Origin: Pelagibacterales bacterium SAG-MED31
GTDB lineage: Bacteria; Pseudomonadota; Alphaproteobacteria; HIMB59; GCA-002718135
NCBI GenBank assembly: GCA_014653715.1
Contig: JACWEB010000003.1
Location: 1 to 61,716 of the forward strand
DNA: 61,716 bases
Direction of reading: 5' to 3'
Position 1 is the first letter of the stretch; each line of letters opens with the position of its first letter. Both the position numbers and the translations under genes were made by a program. A model generated the notes under the pieces. It made no database searches, was not told the DNA's origin, and saw only the letters and a list, made by a program, of their open reading frames with translations. Shown here piece after piece: positions 1-9,655 of this stretch.

Positions 1-2
1 AT

Positions 3-551
3 ACAAATGTTGCTGGTTTTTTTAATTCCTTAAAGGATGGCTTAAATGCACCTCTGCAAGGAATGAGTATAGCATTTAGTAGTTCGTTACTAGGACTAGC
101 AGGTTCATTAATTCTTGGTTTTATGGATATAAATCTTGGCCAGGCTCAAAATAAATTTAGTTTATTTTTTGAAAAAATATTAGAGAATAACTCTATTCCT
201 GATTTTCTTAATTCATCATCTTCAGATAACTTAAATCAACAAGCGTTGCAAAAAATATATGATAATCTGGATAGCATTGTTTATTCATTAAAAAAAACCT
301 CTGAAAATCAAAATGATATTAATAATAATTTATCACAATTAAATTCTCAAATTAAAAATATTAATAACCATTCAGTTGCAATAGATGAAAAACTATCAAA
401 TTTTTTATCTACTCAATTAAATACTCAATCAAGTATTTTACAGCTTATAAATAAAATTAATGAACAAGGTATTTTAGATAATTCAACTAAAAAAATATTT
501 GAAGATTTAAGTCTCAGTATTCAAGAACTTAACGCTAATAATAAAAAATAA
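3..551 (+). CDS. MotA/TolQ/ExbB-type proton channel subunit, 5'-truncated by the window edge
   Basis: The frame is open to the left edge, so the gene begins outside the window; the ATG at 63 is internal. The readable N-terminal part, ending in the block GLAGSLILGFMDINLGQAQN, is the last-membrane-helix region of alphaproteobacterial MotA/TolQ/ExbB channels. After it comes a soluble, Asn/Gln-rich coiled-coil tail of about 130 residues. The stop is 2 bp before the start of an OmpA-domain protein, the usual gene pair for this channel type. Inferred role: inner-membrane proton channel powering a peptidoglycan- or envelope-linked partner. The family call is fairly firm; the exact system (Tol-like, flagellar-like or other) is not decided. 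Confidence 0.75.
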   Translation, partial: TNVAGFFNSLKDGLNAPLQGMSIAFSSSLLGLAGSLILGFMDINLGQAQNKFSLFFEKILENNSIPDFLNSSSSDNLNQQALQKIYDNLDSIVYSLKKTSENQNDINNNLSQLNSQIKNINNHSVAIDEKLSNFLSTQLNTQSSILQLINKINEQGILDNSTKKIFEDLSLSIQELNANNKK

Positions 552-553
552 TA

Positions 554-2572
554 ATGGCATCAAGGTCTTTAAGAAATAGACTTGGTGAATCAACTAATAT
601 TTGGCCAGGGTTTGTAGATGTTTTAGCCACATTATTGATAGTTATTATCTTTGTTCTGATGGTTTTTACTGTATCTCAAATTTATTTAAGCGATGCTATA
701 TCGGGAAGAGATAAAGCATTGCAAGAGCTTAGAATACAAATAAGCGAATTATCCAAAATTATTCAATCTGAAGTTGGTGAAAAGAAAAAGGCTCTTGAAA
801 CTTTATCTGAAACAGAGTCATTATTAAGTGGGGTTCAAACAGATTTAGGAAAGCAAGAGTTAATTACTAAAGGATTACAAACAGATCTTGCCAAAAAAAG
901 TGCTGAAATATTTATTCAAGAGCAAAATATACTTGCTCTTTCTGGTCAAATAACAGAACTTTTAAGTGAATTGCGAATTGTTGCAAAAGCTCTTGAAGTT
1001 TATGAGGGATTAGATACTGCTGTATTAGACACAGAAGGACTAGGTCAGAAAATTAATAAAGCTTTAGCAACTAGGATAGATCAATTAAAGAAACTTAATA
1101 CAAAGCTAGATGAAACAAATAAGAAACTTGCAATAAGCCAAACAAATCTAAATGAAAAAGTTAATGAATTAAACATAACAAATAAAAATTTAAAAGAACT
1201 TAATAATCAACTAGATGAAACAAATATAAAACTTGAAATAAGTGAAAATGATCTTAATCAGAAAATCAATGAATTAAACATAACAAATAAAAATTTAAAA
1301 GAACTTAATAATCAACTAGATGAAACAAATATAAAACTTGAAATAAGTGAAAATGATCTTAATCAGAAAATCAATGAATTAAATATTAAAAATGAGAACT
1401 TGATTGCGATTAATGAAAGTTTGGGTTTAGAGGATGGGGATATAACTGAGCAGTTACAAGCTATTAAAAATAAAAATCAAGAACTTTTGGATTTAAATAA
1501 AAATTTATTAATCTCACAAAAAGAAACTCAAGAAACTCTAAGTTTGTTAGAACAAACAAATTTAGAGCTTTCACTAAGAGATGAAGAACTTCAAAATCAA
1601 ATAAGTCAATATCAGGCTCTTATGAATGATTTATTAGAAATTAATGATAGTCTTGGGCTTAAAGATGCGACACTTAAAGAACAATTAGATGCAATTAGGT
1701 ATAAGAATCAGGAATTAGCTAGGCTCAATCAAAATCTTATCAATAAAGATAATACTATATTTGACTTGAGGGGAAAAATTATTGAATTGAATAATGTTTT
1801 ATCAATTTCGGATGCAAAAAGAATAGATCAGGAATTGGAAATTGCATTACTAAAGAAAAATATAGAAAACATTGAAAATGTTAGAATCCAAGAAAATGAA
1901 ATCTCTAATAACCAAATAGAAGAAATGGAAATTCAAGCCTCTCAAACTTTTGAACAAATTGCAATATTATCAGATGAAATTGAAAATTTAAAAAATGAAA
2001 TAGTTACATTGAATATGGCCTTAGAAGCAAGTGAAGAAGAAACTGTTTCTAAAAATCTTGAAATTGAAATATTGGGTGAAAGACTTAACAAAGCATTAAC
2101 TTCTAAGATATTTGAGTTGCAAAAATACCGATCTGAATTTTTTGGTAAATTACAAAATTTATTAGGTGATAGGGATGACATTAAGGTTGTGGGTGATAGA
2201 TTTATTTTTGAGTCTGAGCTGTTATTTGACTCAGCATCAGCAAATCTGCAAGAAAAAGGAAAACAAAAATTAAAAGAAATAGCAATGACCTTAATGGAAA
2301 CAACAATACAAATACCAACAGATATTGATTGGATTATCCAAGTTGAAGGACATACTGATAAAAGACCAATTAACACTAATCAGTTTCCTTCTAACTGGGA
2401 GTTATCAACTGCTAGAGCAAATTCTGTTTTAAAATTATTACTTGAGATAGGCTTTTCACCAACAAGACTTGCCGCAGCAGGTTATGGAGAGTTTTATCCT
2501 ATTAGTGATGGTGAAACCAAAGAAGATTATCAGCAAAATAGAAGAATTGAATTAAAATTGACCTCTCGCTAG
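554..2572 (+). CDS. MotB-like OmpA-domain protein with long coiled coil
   Basis: 672 residues. A short cytoplasmic N-terminus is followed by one membrane helix (about 18-45) starting WPGFVDVLATLL; the Asp in this block sits where MotB-type proteins carry their proton-binding Asp. A very long Leu/Asn/Glu/Lys-rich coiled coil spans about 50-545, and an OmpA/MotB peptidoglycan-binding domain occupies about 548-670 (block EGHTDKRP, then NWELSTARA and the terminal NRRIEL). It is translationally linked to the upstream channel gene, so the two likely form a stator-like envelope machine. The coiled coil contains an exact 105-bp tandem duplication plus weaker internal repeats (two copies of a SLGL..EQL.AI..KNQEL pattern). 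Confidence 0.8.
   Translation: MASRSLRNRLGESTNIWPGFVDVLATLLIVIIFVLMVFTVSQIYLSDAISGRDKALQELRIQISELSKIIQSEVGEKKKALETLSETESLLSGVQTDLGKQELITKGLQTDLAKKSAEIFIQEQNILALSGQITELLSELRIVAKALEVYEGLDTAVLDTEGLGQKINKALATRIDQLKKLNTKLDETNKKLAISQTNLNEKVNELNITNKNLKELNNQLDETNIKLEISENDLNQKINELNITNKNLKELNNQLDETNIKLEISENDLNQKINELNIKNENLIAINESLGLEDGDITEQLQAIKNKNQELLDLNKNLLISQKETQETLSLLEQTNLELSLRDEELQNQISQYQALMNDLLEINDSLGLKDATLKEQLDAIRYKNQELARLNQNLINKDNTIFDLRGKIIELNNVLSISDAKRIDQELEIALLKKNIENIENVRIQENEISNNQIEEMEIQASQTFEQIAILSDEIENLKNEIVTLNMALEASEEETVSKNLEIEILGERLNKALTSKIFELQKYRSEFFGKLQNLLGDRDDIKVVGDRFIFESELLFDSASANLQEKGKQKLKEIAMTLMETTIQIPTDIDWIIQVEGHTDKRPINTNQFPSNWELSTARANSVLKLLLEIGFSPTRLAAAGYGEFYPISDGETKEDYQQNRRIELKLTSR
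1164..1373. repeat. Two exact tandem 105-bp copies inside the OmpA-domain gene
   Basis: The segment beginning aatgaattaaacataaca recurs with a period of 105 bp (copy starts near 1164 and 1269), and the first bases of a third, diverging copy follow at about 1374. Each copy encodes 35 residues (five heptads), so the duplication keeps both reading frame and coiled-coil register. A more diverged version lies just upstream (about 1080-1163). It lengthens the periplasmic stalk by about 35 residues per copy. Confidence 0.9.
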
Positions 2573-2613
2573 CTGCCTTAAATTAAACATAAAGTTTTCT
2601 TATTTCAATTATT

Positions 2614-3114
2614 ATGAAATTATTTTTAGGAGTTTTGTTTTTACTTTTTTCAAATTTTTCTTATGCAGGTTGTGATGATCAACCTTCCAATGAAGTTGAT
2701 TGGACAAATTGTAATTTTGTAGAAAATCTTGATTTGATTGGTGTTGGTTTAGCAAATGCTAAAATGTCAGGTGTTAATTTATCATTAGCTAATTTAGAAA
2801 AATCTCAATTAAATAATTCTGATCTTTCTGTTGGAAACTTCATATTTGCTAACTTTAGTAATTCTAATTTATATGCTTCAAATCTACAGGGCGCTAACTG
2901 TAATAATGCAAATTTTGAAAATGCAAACTTAGCAAAAGTAAATTTTGAAGGAGCAAATCTTTTTACTTCATCATTCAAAGGTGCTAATCTCTACGAAGCT
3001 AACCTATTAGGCGCAAATATTTCAGGAGCTGTTTTTGATGAAGCTAATTTATCCAGTGCCATCTGGATAGATGGGAAAAAATGCGCTTTAGGATCAATAG
3101 GTATTTGTAATTAA
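2614..3114 (+). CDS. secreted pentapeptide-repeat protein
   Basis: 166 residues. A signal peptide (about 1-19, ending FSYAG) is followed by a Cys; the Y-A-G-C context is a poor lipobox, so lipidation is doubtful. From about residue 45 to 150 the protein is built of A(N/D)LXX-type five-residue repeats (for example ANFENANLAKVNFEGANLF), which fold as a right-handed quadrilateral beta-helix. Two Cys residues near the C-terminus (KKC..., GIC) could form a disulfide with each other or with the N-terminal Cys residues. Exported pentapeptide proteins generally have no known enzymatic activity. The function is unknown. Confidence 0.8.
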   Translation: MKLFLGVLFLLFSNFSYAGCDDQPSNEVDWTNCNFVENLDLIGVGLANAKMSGVNLSLANLEKSQLNNSDLSVGNFIFANFSNSNLYASNLQGANCNNANFENANLAKVNFEGANLFTSSFKGANLYEANLLGANISGAVFDEANLSSAIWIDGKKCALGSIGICN

Positions 3115-3185
3115 CAAAGAATTTATCCAATAGGTTTGATTTATAATTTACATTATGCATAATTTAATGCAGAAATTCATTTATT

Positions 3186-4088
3186 ATGCATTCCAATAAT
3201 TATTTTAATGCTTTTATCTTAGTTTTTCTTGCTGGTTTATTCTGGAGTTTTGGAGTTGTAACCGTAAGATATATGGTTGATGCTCATGATTTTGTTTTTC
3301 AGTATCTATTTTATAGAGGAATATCTATTGCAATTATCTTATTAATTTATCTATTTTTAAAAGAAGGCTTAGACTTTTATAAAAATTTTTTTCGAATTGG
3401 GATTTCAGGTATTTTAGGTGGTATATTTTTGGCTACAGCTTTTACAGGTTTTATTTTCTCTATAACAATGACAACTGCAGCAGTTACCTTATTTATGCTT
3501 GCAGCAATGCCTTTTATTGCTGCTATAGCTGGATATTTTATTTTAGGAGAAACACTTCGAAGAACAACATTATTTTCTATGGTTGTTGCTTTTTTTGGTG
3601 TTTGTATAATGATTTTTAATGATAGTATTTCAGGAAGTGCACTTGGGGCAATTATTGGTTTTATTTCAGCAACAGGTTTTGCTCTATATTCTGTTACTAT
3701 AAGATGGAAACCTGAAACTCCTAAATTTACTACTGTTGTTTTAGCTGGCTTATTTTGTGCTTTGTTTTCTTTTTGCGTTCTAGGTTTTTCTTTTAAACCT
3801 TTTACCTCAATGCCATCCATAAATAGTTATTTGAGTTTATTGCATGGTCTCATCGTTGCAACAGGTTTGATTTTATACACCTTGGGTGCAAAATATTTAC
3901 CTTCTGCTGAGTTAACACTATTATCATTAATGGAAGTTGTAGGTGGTGTTATTTGGGTATGGATACCTATCTTTGGAATTAATGAAGTTCCAAGTTTTAC
4001 TGTTGTTCTTGGAGGAGTGGTTATTACTTCTGCTGTTTTATTTCATGGCTATGGCGCTAGGAAAAAAAGAGAACCGGTTTTACCCTAG
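3186..4088 (+). CDS. DMT-superfamily (EamA) transporter
   Basis: 300 residues with about ten hydrophobic helices arranged as two EamA repeats; the second begins near residue 155 ([20 protein letters not shown]). This is the usual length and topology of drug/metabolite transporters with ten membrane segments. The substrate cannot be told from sequence. The stop codon TAG at 4086-4088 overlaps the stop of the convergent hemA gene through a shared CTAG. Confidence 0.85.
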   Translation: MHSNNYFNAFILVFLAGLFWSFGVVTVRYMVDAHDFVFQYLFYRGISIAIILLIYLFLKEGLDFYKNFFRIGISGILGGIFLATAFTGFIFSITMTTAAVTLFMLAAMPFIAAIAGYFILGETLRRTTLFSMVVAFFGVCIMIFNDSISGSALGAIIGFISATGFALYSVTIRWKPETPKFTTVVLAGLFCALFSFCVLGFSFKPFTSMPSINSYLSLLHGLIVATGLILYTLGAKYLPSAELTLLSLMEVVGGVIWVWIPIFGINEVPSFTVVLGGVVITSAVLFHGYGARKKREPVLP

Positions 4089-5320
4089 TTGTTTACTTGA
4101 AGTTTAGTGGAATTTTTTCTTGGTAAACTTAAATCAGACCATACTTTATCAAGACATTTTACCATATTATCAATATGTTCTTTTCGATGTTTAGGGGTTA
4201 CTGTAATTCTTAATCTCTCTAAACCTTTAGGAACTGTAGGATAAAAAATTGGTTGAGCATAGATGCCATGATCTTCGATTAGTTTTTCGGATACTTTTTT
4301 ACATAAAAACGGGTCATTAATCATTACAGAGATAATATGACTATTTGTATCAATATACGGAATAGCTATTGATTCTAGAAGCTGCCTAATAGTTGAAGCG
4401 TTTTCATGAATTTTAATACGTAGCTGGTCTGCTAAAGATACAATATCAACAGATTTGCTAGCTCCTGCAGCTATTGAAGGACATATAGATGTTGTGAAAA
4501 TAAATCCTGGGGCAAAGCTTCGTATATAATCTATGATTTCTTTACTAGCAGCTATATATCCACCCATTTGTCCATAAGCTTTAGCTAATGTTCCATTGAT
4601 AATATCAATTTCATGATCTACTTTCATTTCTACTGCGATACCTTTTCCTTCTTCTCCATAAAGTCCAACAGAATGAACTTCATCAAGATATGTCATTGCT
4701 CCATATTTCTTTGCAAGCTCAACAATTTTGATTATTGGTGATCGTATACCTTCCATTGAGTAAAGACTTTCAAAAACAATAAGTTTTGGGTGATCTGTAT
4801 TAGCTGATTTAAGAAGTTCTTCTAGATGATCAACATCATTATGATTAAATATATGGCAAGTCGCACCGCTATTCTTTATTCCTTGTATTAAAGAAGCATG
4901 ATTAAGTTCATCAGAAAATATTTCTAAATTTTTAATTTTTTTGCCCAATGTCCAGAGAGTAGATTGATTAGCTGTGTATGCTGATGCAAATAAAAGGGCA
5001 TTCTCTTTGTTGTGCACATTGGCAAGTTTTTCTTCAAGCGCTGTATGATATGAGCTTGTTCCAGAAATATTTCTTGTTCCACCAGAACCAGAACCGATTT
5101 CTAAAAGTGTCTTAACTGTTTCATTGACAACTTCAGGATGCTGACTCATATTGAGGTAGTCATTTGAGCACCAAACCTCAACATCTCTTTCATTTTCACC
5201 TTGAGTTTCATCTGCTTTTGGGAATTTTTTTATTGGACGGTCAATTTCTCTAAATTGACGATACAAGCCTTCTTCTTTTAATTTTTTTAATTCTGAACGA
5301 AAGAAATTGATATATTTCAT
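4085..5320 (-). CDS. hemA: 5-aminolevulinate synthase (Shemin pathway)
   Basis: PLP enzyme condensing glycine with succinyl-CoA to make 5-aminolevulinate, the first step of alphaproteobacterial heme synthesis. Starting at the ATG at 5320 gives 411 residues, matching family length and the usual N-terminus [11 protein letters not shown]; a longer in-frame start at 5407 would run into the preceding gene and adds no family sequence. Visible blocks are [28 protein letters not shown] and [14 protein letters not shown], in which Lys247 is the expected PLP lysine. The gene lies downstream of a cytochrome b561 gene and diverges from hemC-E-H-F-J. Confidence 0.95.
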   Translation of the reverse strand: MKYINFFRSELKKLKEEGLYRQFREIDRPIKKFPKADETQGENERDVEVWCSNDYLNMSQHPEVVNETVKTLLEIGSGSGGTRNISGTSSYHTALEEKLANVHNKENALLFASAYTANQSTLWTLGKKIKNLEIFSDELNHASLIQGIKNSGATCHIFNHNDVDHLEELLKSANTDHPKLIVFESLYSMEGIRSPIIKIVELAKKYGAMTYLDEVHSVGLYGEEGKGIAVEMKVDHEIDIINGTLAKAYGQMGGYIAASKEIIDYIRSFAPGFIFTTSICPSIAAGASKSVDIVSLADQLRIKIHENASTIRQLLESIAIPYIDTNSHIISVMINDPFLCKKVSEKLIEDHGIYAQPIFYPTVPKGLERLRITVTPKHRKEHIDNMVKCLDKVWSDLSLPRKNSTKLQVNN

Positions 5321-5391
5321 TAACTTGTAGTTAAAGGTTAATTTTAAAAAACCAAGGTTATAATTTGCAATATTGTCACAGTGGTAATTAC

Positions 5392-5949
5392 TTAATCCTT
5401 TCCCCAAAAACTAATTCTATTCCAAACACCATATTTGTCTCCATTTATGAATCGATGGTATAAACCTGCACTTAAATGAATTCCAAACACAATTATAAGA
5501 GCAATCATTGATTGATAATGAAACTGAACAAAAGTTGGATACATTTCAAAATTAGTTTCTATAAATTTAGGCACAGTTATTAGTCCAAGTAGTTGAACAT
5601 CAAAACCACCTGCTTGAGTCATCATTGTGCCTTGAACCGGTATCCAAATTACTAGGGCATAAAGTAAGGTATGAATAACTCTTGAGGCATATCTGTGAAA
5701 TTTAGAGAGTGTGGAAGTATCTGGTTTTGAATTAAAAAATTTCCAAATTAGTCTCAAAACTACTATCGTAAATATAATTGTTCCGATAATTTTATGGATT
5801 CCAATAAATCCTATTTTAGCAGGGGAGAATTCCATATTGTGAAGGTTAAAACCTGTAAATATTTGCCATATTAATAATAAAGCTAGAACCCAATGGAAAC
5901 TTTTTGCTATTAAACCCCAAGAATTTTGAGTTGCTTTGATACTTTTCAT
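5392..5949 (-). CDS. cytochrome b561 family di-heme membrane protein
   Basis: 185 residues, four membrane helices, in the bacterial cytochrome b561 (CybB/YceJ) family. Likely heme-b ligands, one or two per helix as in the family, are His19 (SFHW), His52 (GIHK), His144 (FHYQ) and His158 (GIHLSAG). The family moves electrons at the cytoplasmic membrane, in E. coli CybB from superoxide to ubiquinone. It is the first gene of a minus-strand pair with hemA, 71 bp apart when the shorter hemA start is used; making a heme protein together with the first heme enzyme is plausible. The partner is not identified. Confidence 0.85.
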   Translation of the reverse strand: MKSIKATQNSWGLIAKSFHWVLALLLIWQIFTGFNLHNMEFSPAKIGFIGIHKIIGTIIFTIVVLRLIWKFFNSKPDTSTLSKFHRYASRVIHTLLYALVIWIPVQGTMMTQAGGFDVQLLGLITVPKFIETNFEMYPTFVQFHYQSMIALIIVFGIHLSAGLYHRFINGDKYGVWNRISFWGKD

Positions 5950-6029
5950 ATTAATCCTTTTTTTGGAATTTATTTATAAACTAATTTAATAGAGTTATAA
6001 TTTTTTGCAAGAAGGCTATATTTTCATAC

Positions 6030-6071
6030 TAGTCTATATTAATATTAATTAGTCTAATAGATTAGTGTCTA
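6030..6071. promoter_or_regulatory. repeated TAGTCTA elements in the divergent heme promoter region
   Basis: In the 141-bp gap between the cytochrome b561/hemA pair and hemC, TAGTCTA occurs at 6030-6036 and 6050-6056, exactly 20 bp (two helical turns) apart, and a related TAGTGTCTA lies at 6063-6071. The spacing suits a dimeric regulator bound on one DNA face. The region is AT-rich, so chance is possible, and no match to a named operator (such as an Irr box) is evident. Confidence 0.3.
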
Positions 6072-6090
6072 AAAAAGTTTATATACAATT

Positions 6091-7626
6091 ATGGTTTTGG
6101 AAAATTTAAATATACTCTCAAGAAAAAGTGATCTTGCTGTAATTCAAGCTCGTGAATTTGGACAAATTTTATCATCTAATTTTCCATCTATAAAATTAAA
6201 TTATATTACAAAAAGTACTTCAGGGGATAAAGATTTAAAAACACCGTTATCAGAAATGCCAACTGAGGGTGTATTTACTGATGATTTGAGAGATGAATTA
6301 ATAAAAAAAAATTGTGATATCATAATCCATTCTTGGAAAGATTTACCTCTGGATGTTGGAAGTGATACTGAAGTTGCAATTACTTTAGATCGAGCTGATG
6401 AAAGAGATTTATTATTTATAAAAAAAAATAGTACTAAAAAAATTAATCAAAAAAATTCAATTTCTATCTTCTCATCATCACCTAGACGACAGTATAATTT
6501 AGAAAATTTTATTAAAAACTATTTACCATTTAAAATTAAAAATATTAAATTTGAAAATATAAGAGGTAATATACTTACAAGATTTAAAAAATTTACAGAG
6601 GGTAATGTTGATGGCTTTGTTGTTGCAAAAGCTGCAATTGATAGACTTCTTAACGCAGATCAAATTGATTTTCCTGATACTAAAAAAAACTTACTTTCAT
6701 ACATTAATGAATGTTTATGGAGTGTAATACCACTCTCCATAAACCCATCATCACCAGGTCAAGGAGCATTAGCAGTTGAGATTCGAACCGAAGATACTGA
6801 TTTAAAAAAAATTTTGTCAAAAATTAATAATATAGTAGACTACAAAAATGTAACTCTTGAAAGGGACGAGCTTCAAAAATATGGAGGTGGCTGTCATCAA
6901 AAAATTGGAGTATCCTATAAAAATACTCATTTTGGAAAAGTTAAATTTAGTAAAGGGGAAAAAGAAGACGGATCATCATTTTATGAAAAAACTATTTATG
7001 AAAATAATAACCCCCTATATGTGAAGCCAACATCTATCACTGAGATATTTCCTGAACATCTGAGTGATTATAATTTCTTTAATAGAAAAGTAATTGAGAG
7101 TAGTGTTAAAGAATTATCTGAAACAAAAGACAAATGTATCTGGGTTTCAAGACAAAGTGCTTTGCCTAAAGGCGCAAGTATAGATAAATCTAATATTATT
7201 TGGGTCAGCGGATTAGAAACTTGGAAAAATATTGCAGAAAAAGGAATATGGGTAAATGGTTCTGCAGATGGTTTAGGTGAAGACATAGATCCCAAAACTA
7301 AATCTTTAACAAATAATGAATGGATAAAATTAACACATTTAGATTCACCTGTCTCAAGAATCAGAAATGTTATTCATACATATGTGTTAGAAAAAAATGA
7401 AATTTCTTTAAATCTCGAAAATAAAAACTATTTTTATTGGATGAGCTCAAGTGCCTTTAAGTATGCAATTACTAAATATCCAAATATACTAAATAAATTT
7501 CATTTTTGTGGGCCAGGGAATACCTATAATGAGATTAAAAAAATATTGGGTGATGGTTCTAAGAATTTATTCATAGAACTTTCATACAAGGAGTGGAAAA
7601 ATAACATTCTTCCTTCAATTGATTAA
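6091..7626 (+). CDS. hemC: hydroxymethylbilane synthase with HemD-like C-terminal extension
   Basis: 511 residues against about 310 for ordinary HemC. Residues 1-300 are porphobilinogen deaminase: ILSRKSDLAVIQA, HSWKDLPL with the catalytic Asp84, SSSPRRQ with Arg132/133, RGNILTR, and Cys268 in GGGCHQKIG, which carries the dipyrromethane cofactor. Residues about 345-505 form a second region (IWVSRQSALPKGA, WVSGLETW, WMSSSAF, FHFCGPGNTY). It resembles a reduced, diverged uroporphyrinogen-III synthase (HemD), whose family shows SxxA and GP-T blocks. No separate hemD is visible in the cluster. HemC function is firm; HemD activity is an inference. The stop overlaps the hemE start (TAATG). Confidence 0.9.
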   Translation: MVLENLNILSRKSDLAVIQAREFGQILSSNFPSIKLNYITKSTSGDKDLKTPLSEMPTEGVFTDDLRDELIKKNCDIIIHSWKDLPLDVGSDTEVAITLDRADERDLLFIKKNSTKKINQKNSISIFSSSPRRQYNLENFIKNYLPFKIKNIKFENIRGNILTRFKKFTEGNVDGFVVAKAAIDRLLNADQIDFPDTKKNLLSYINECLWSVIPLSINPSSPGQGALAVEIRTEDTDLKKILSKINNIVDYKNVTLERDELQKYGGGCHQKIGVSYKNTHFGKVKFSKGEKEDGSSFYEKTIYENNNPLYVKPTSITEIFPEHLSDYNFFNRKVIESSVKELSETKDKCIWVSRQSALPKGASIDKSNIIWVSGLETWKNIAEKGIWVNGSADGLGEDIDPKTKSLTNNEWIKLTHLDSPVSRIRNVIHTYVLEKNEISLNLENKNYFYWMSSSAFKYAITKYPNILNKFHFCGPGNTYNEIKKILGDGSKNLFIELSYKEWKNNILPSID

Positions 7627-8624
7627 TGGCTAATAATAAATTTTATAACGCATTAAACAAAGTGCCTCAATCAACACCACCGATATGGTTCATGCGTCAA
7701 GCAGGAAGATATCATTCGCATTATCAGCAACTTAAACTCAAATATACTTTTGAAGAATTATGTAAAAATGCTGAACTAGCCGCAGAAGTTGCCTGTGGGC
7801 CAGTTGAAGAATTTGATTTTGATGTTGCGATACTTTTTAGTGATATATTATTTGTCTTAGAGGGTCTTGGTTTAGAATTGGAATTTAATCCTGGGCCAGT
7901 ATTTAAAGAAGAACTAAATCCAGAGAATTACAAAAAATTTAATGATATAGATAAAGCTATTGAACATATGTCTTTTCAAAGAGATGCAATAAAATTTACA
8001 AGACAAAAACTTGCCAAAGATAAAAGTCTTATAGGGTTTGTTGGAGGTTTATGGACCATTTTACGATTTGCCACGGGACAAAATAAAGAAAAGAAAAATT
8101 TTCAAAATTTTTATACAGATTTTATGGAAACAACTCTTCTTGAGGTATTAAAGAGAAATATTAGATTGCAGCTGGATGCTGGGGCAGAAGTAGTAATGAT
8201 GTTTGATAGCGGGATATCGTCTTTAGATAATGATCTTTTTAGAGGGAAGTATCAGCTTCTCTTGAAAAATATATCTAATTCATTTCCTAATAAAGTTGGT
8301 TATTATGCTAGAGGTAAAAACTATAATGAAATTTCTTATTTATCAGATCTTCCTTTTGCTGGAATTGGTGTAGATAACGGCATTGACTTGCAACAAATTT
8401 TTTTGAATTCTAAATTTGGTTTCATTCAAGGTAATTTTAATGAAAATCATCTATTACTTGATGCTGTCGAGCTAGCGAGTGAACTTAAAATATATTCAGA
8501 GTTTATGAAAAATATGGATAATTTAAATGGATGGGTTTGTGGCTTAGGTCATGGCATTAACAAAATTACTCCTGAGAAAAATGTTCATTTATTTATAGAA
8601 ACAATCAGAAAAAATTTTAGTTAA
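7626..8624 (+). CDS. hemE: uroporphyrinogen III decarboxylase
   Basis: Removes four acetate carboxyls of uroporphyrinogen III to give coproporphyrinogen III. 332 residues, near the usual 340-355. The N-terminal signature PPIWFMRQAGRY and the block VAILFSDILFVLEGLGLELE (active-site Asp in SDIL) are clear, and the C-terminal GLGHGI carries the conserved His. Start ATG at 7626 overlaps the hemC stop by one base, so translation is probably coupled. Second gene of the five-gene heme operon. Confidence 0.95.
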   Translation: MANNKFYNALNKVPQSTPPIWFMRQAGRYHSHYQQLKLKYTFEELCKNAELAAEVACGPVEEFDFDVAILFSDILFVLEGLGLELEFNPGPVFKEELNPENYKKFNDIDKAIEHMSFQRDAIKFTRQKLAKDKSLIGFVGGLWTILRFATGQNKEKKNFQNFYTDFMETTLLEVLKRNIRLQLDAGAEVVMMFDSGISSLDNDLFRGKYQLLLKNISNSFPNKVGYYARGKNYNEISYLSDLPFAGIGVDNGIDLQQIFLNSKFGFIQGNFNENHLLLDAVELASELKIYSEFMKNMDNLNGWVCGLGHGINKITPEKNVHLFIETIRKNFS

Positions 8625-8629
8625 TTAAT

Positions 8630-9655
8630 ATGAAATATTTTGGTGAAAAAAACTATGAACACGGTAGCAAGGATAAAACGGGAGTTTTGATTACAAACCT
8701 AGGGACACCTGATGCTCCAAATGCTAAATCACTTAAAATATATTTAAATCAATTTCTTTCAGATCCAAGAGTAATAGAAATTCCAAAAATAATATGGCAA
8801 ATAATTTTAAAACTTATTATCTTACAAGTCAGACCAAGAAAATCTGCTGCTAATTATAAAAAAATTTGGACAGATAAAGGTTCTCCACTTTTAGATATTT
8901 CGCAAAGACAATTGGAAGGTGTTAAGAAAATAATATCAGAAAAATATCCGAACGTTGAGTTTGCTTTAGGAATGCGTTATGGCAATCCGTCTATTGAAAA
9001 GGCTTTAAACGATTTGAAAAACAAACAAGTAAGAAGACTACTAGTTTTGCCTTTATACCCCCAGTATTGTGCAGCTACAACAGCCAGTACATTTGATGAA
9101 GTAACAAACACTTTACAAAAATGGAGATGGATTCCTGAACTACGTTTTATTAATCAATATTTTGAAGAAGAAAAGTATATTGAAACTTTAGCGTCTTCTA
9201 TTGAAGATTTTTGGGGGAAAAATGGAAAGCCGCAAAAAATAATTTTTAGCTACCATGGCATTCCTAAAAGATATTTATCTAATGGTGATCCTTATCACTG
9301 CTTTTGTCTAAAGACGACTAGGTTAGTTAAAGAAAAAATGAAACTTAGTGATGATCAAATTATGACAACTTTTCAAAGTAGATTTGGAAGAGAGGAATGG
9401 TTACAACCTTATACTAGTGAAACATTAAAAGAGTTACCTGGTAAAGGTATAAAAGATATTCATATTATATCACCTGGGTTCAGCGCCGATTGTCTTGAAA
9501 CACTTGAGGAGCTTGAGGAAGAAAATAGAGAATATTTTATTGATTCTGGAGGGGAGAAATACAAATACATTCCTTGTCTTAATGATAATAAAGAACATTT
9601 AGATTTTATTTCACATCTTATTTTAAAAAATACTCATGGGTGGAATAAAGAATGA
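8630..9655 (+). CDS. hemH: ferrochelatase
   Basis: Inserts ferrous iron into protoporphyrin IX, the last step of protoheme synthesis, at the inner membrane. 341 residues. Family blocks: GVLITNLGTPDAP at the N-terminus, LPLYPQYCAATTAS, FSYHGIPKRY with the metal-site His, and FSADCLETLEELEEENRE with the conserved Glu. It begins 5 bp after hemE and overlaps hemF by 4 bp (ATGA). Confidence 0.95.
   Translation: MKYFGEKNYEHGSKDKTGVLITNLGTPDAPNAKSLKIYLNQFLSDPRVIEIPKIIWQIILKLIILQVRPRKSAANYKKIWTDKGSPLLDISQRQLEGVKKIISEKYPNVEFALGMRYGNPSIEKALNDLKNKQVRRLLVLPLYPQYCAATTASTFDEVTNTLQKWRWIPELRFINQYFEEEKYIETLASSIEDFWGKNGKPQKIIFSYHGIPKRYLSNGDPYHCFCLKTTRLVKEKMKLSDDQIMTTFQSRFGREEWLQPYTSETLKELPGKGIKDIHIISPGFSADCLETLEELEEENREYFIDSGGEKYKYIPCLNDNKEHLDFISHLILKNTHGWNKE

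Noticed and set aside
1942-2376. Open frame on the minus strand inside the OmpA-domain gene
   Set aside because: It lies wholly within a well-supported gene and has no family features, as do those at 3377-3820 and 41210-41545.
5321-5407. Longer hemA frame beginning at 5407
   Set aside because: The extra residues do not match the family and would overlap the upstream cytochrome b561 gene; the start at 5320 gives the normal ALAS N-terminus.
5950-6090. A riboswitch or Irr-type box in the heme promoter region
   Set aside because: No recognisable riboswitch core or ICE-box sequence; only the TAGTCTA repeats are reported.
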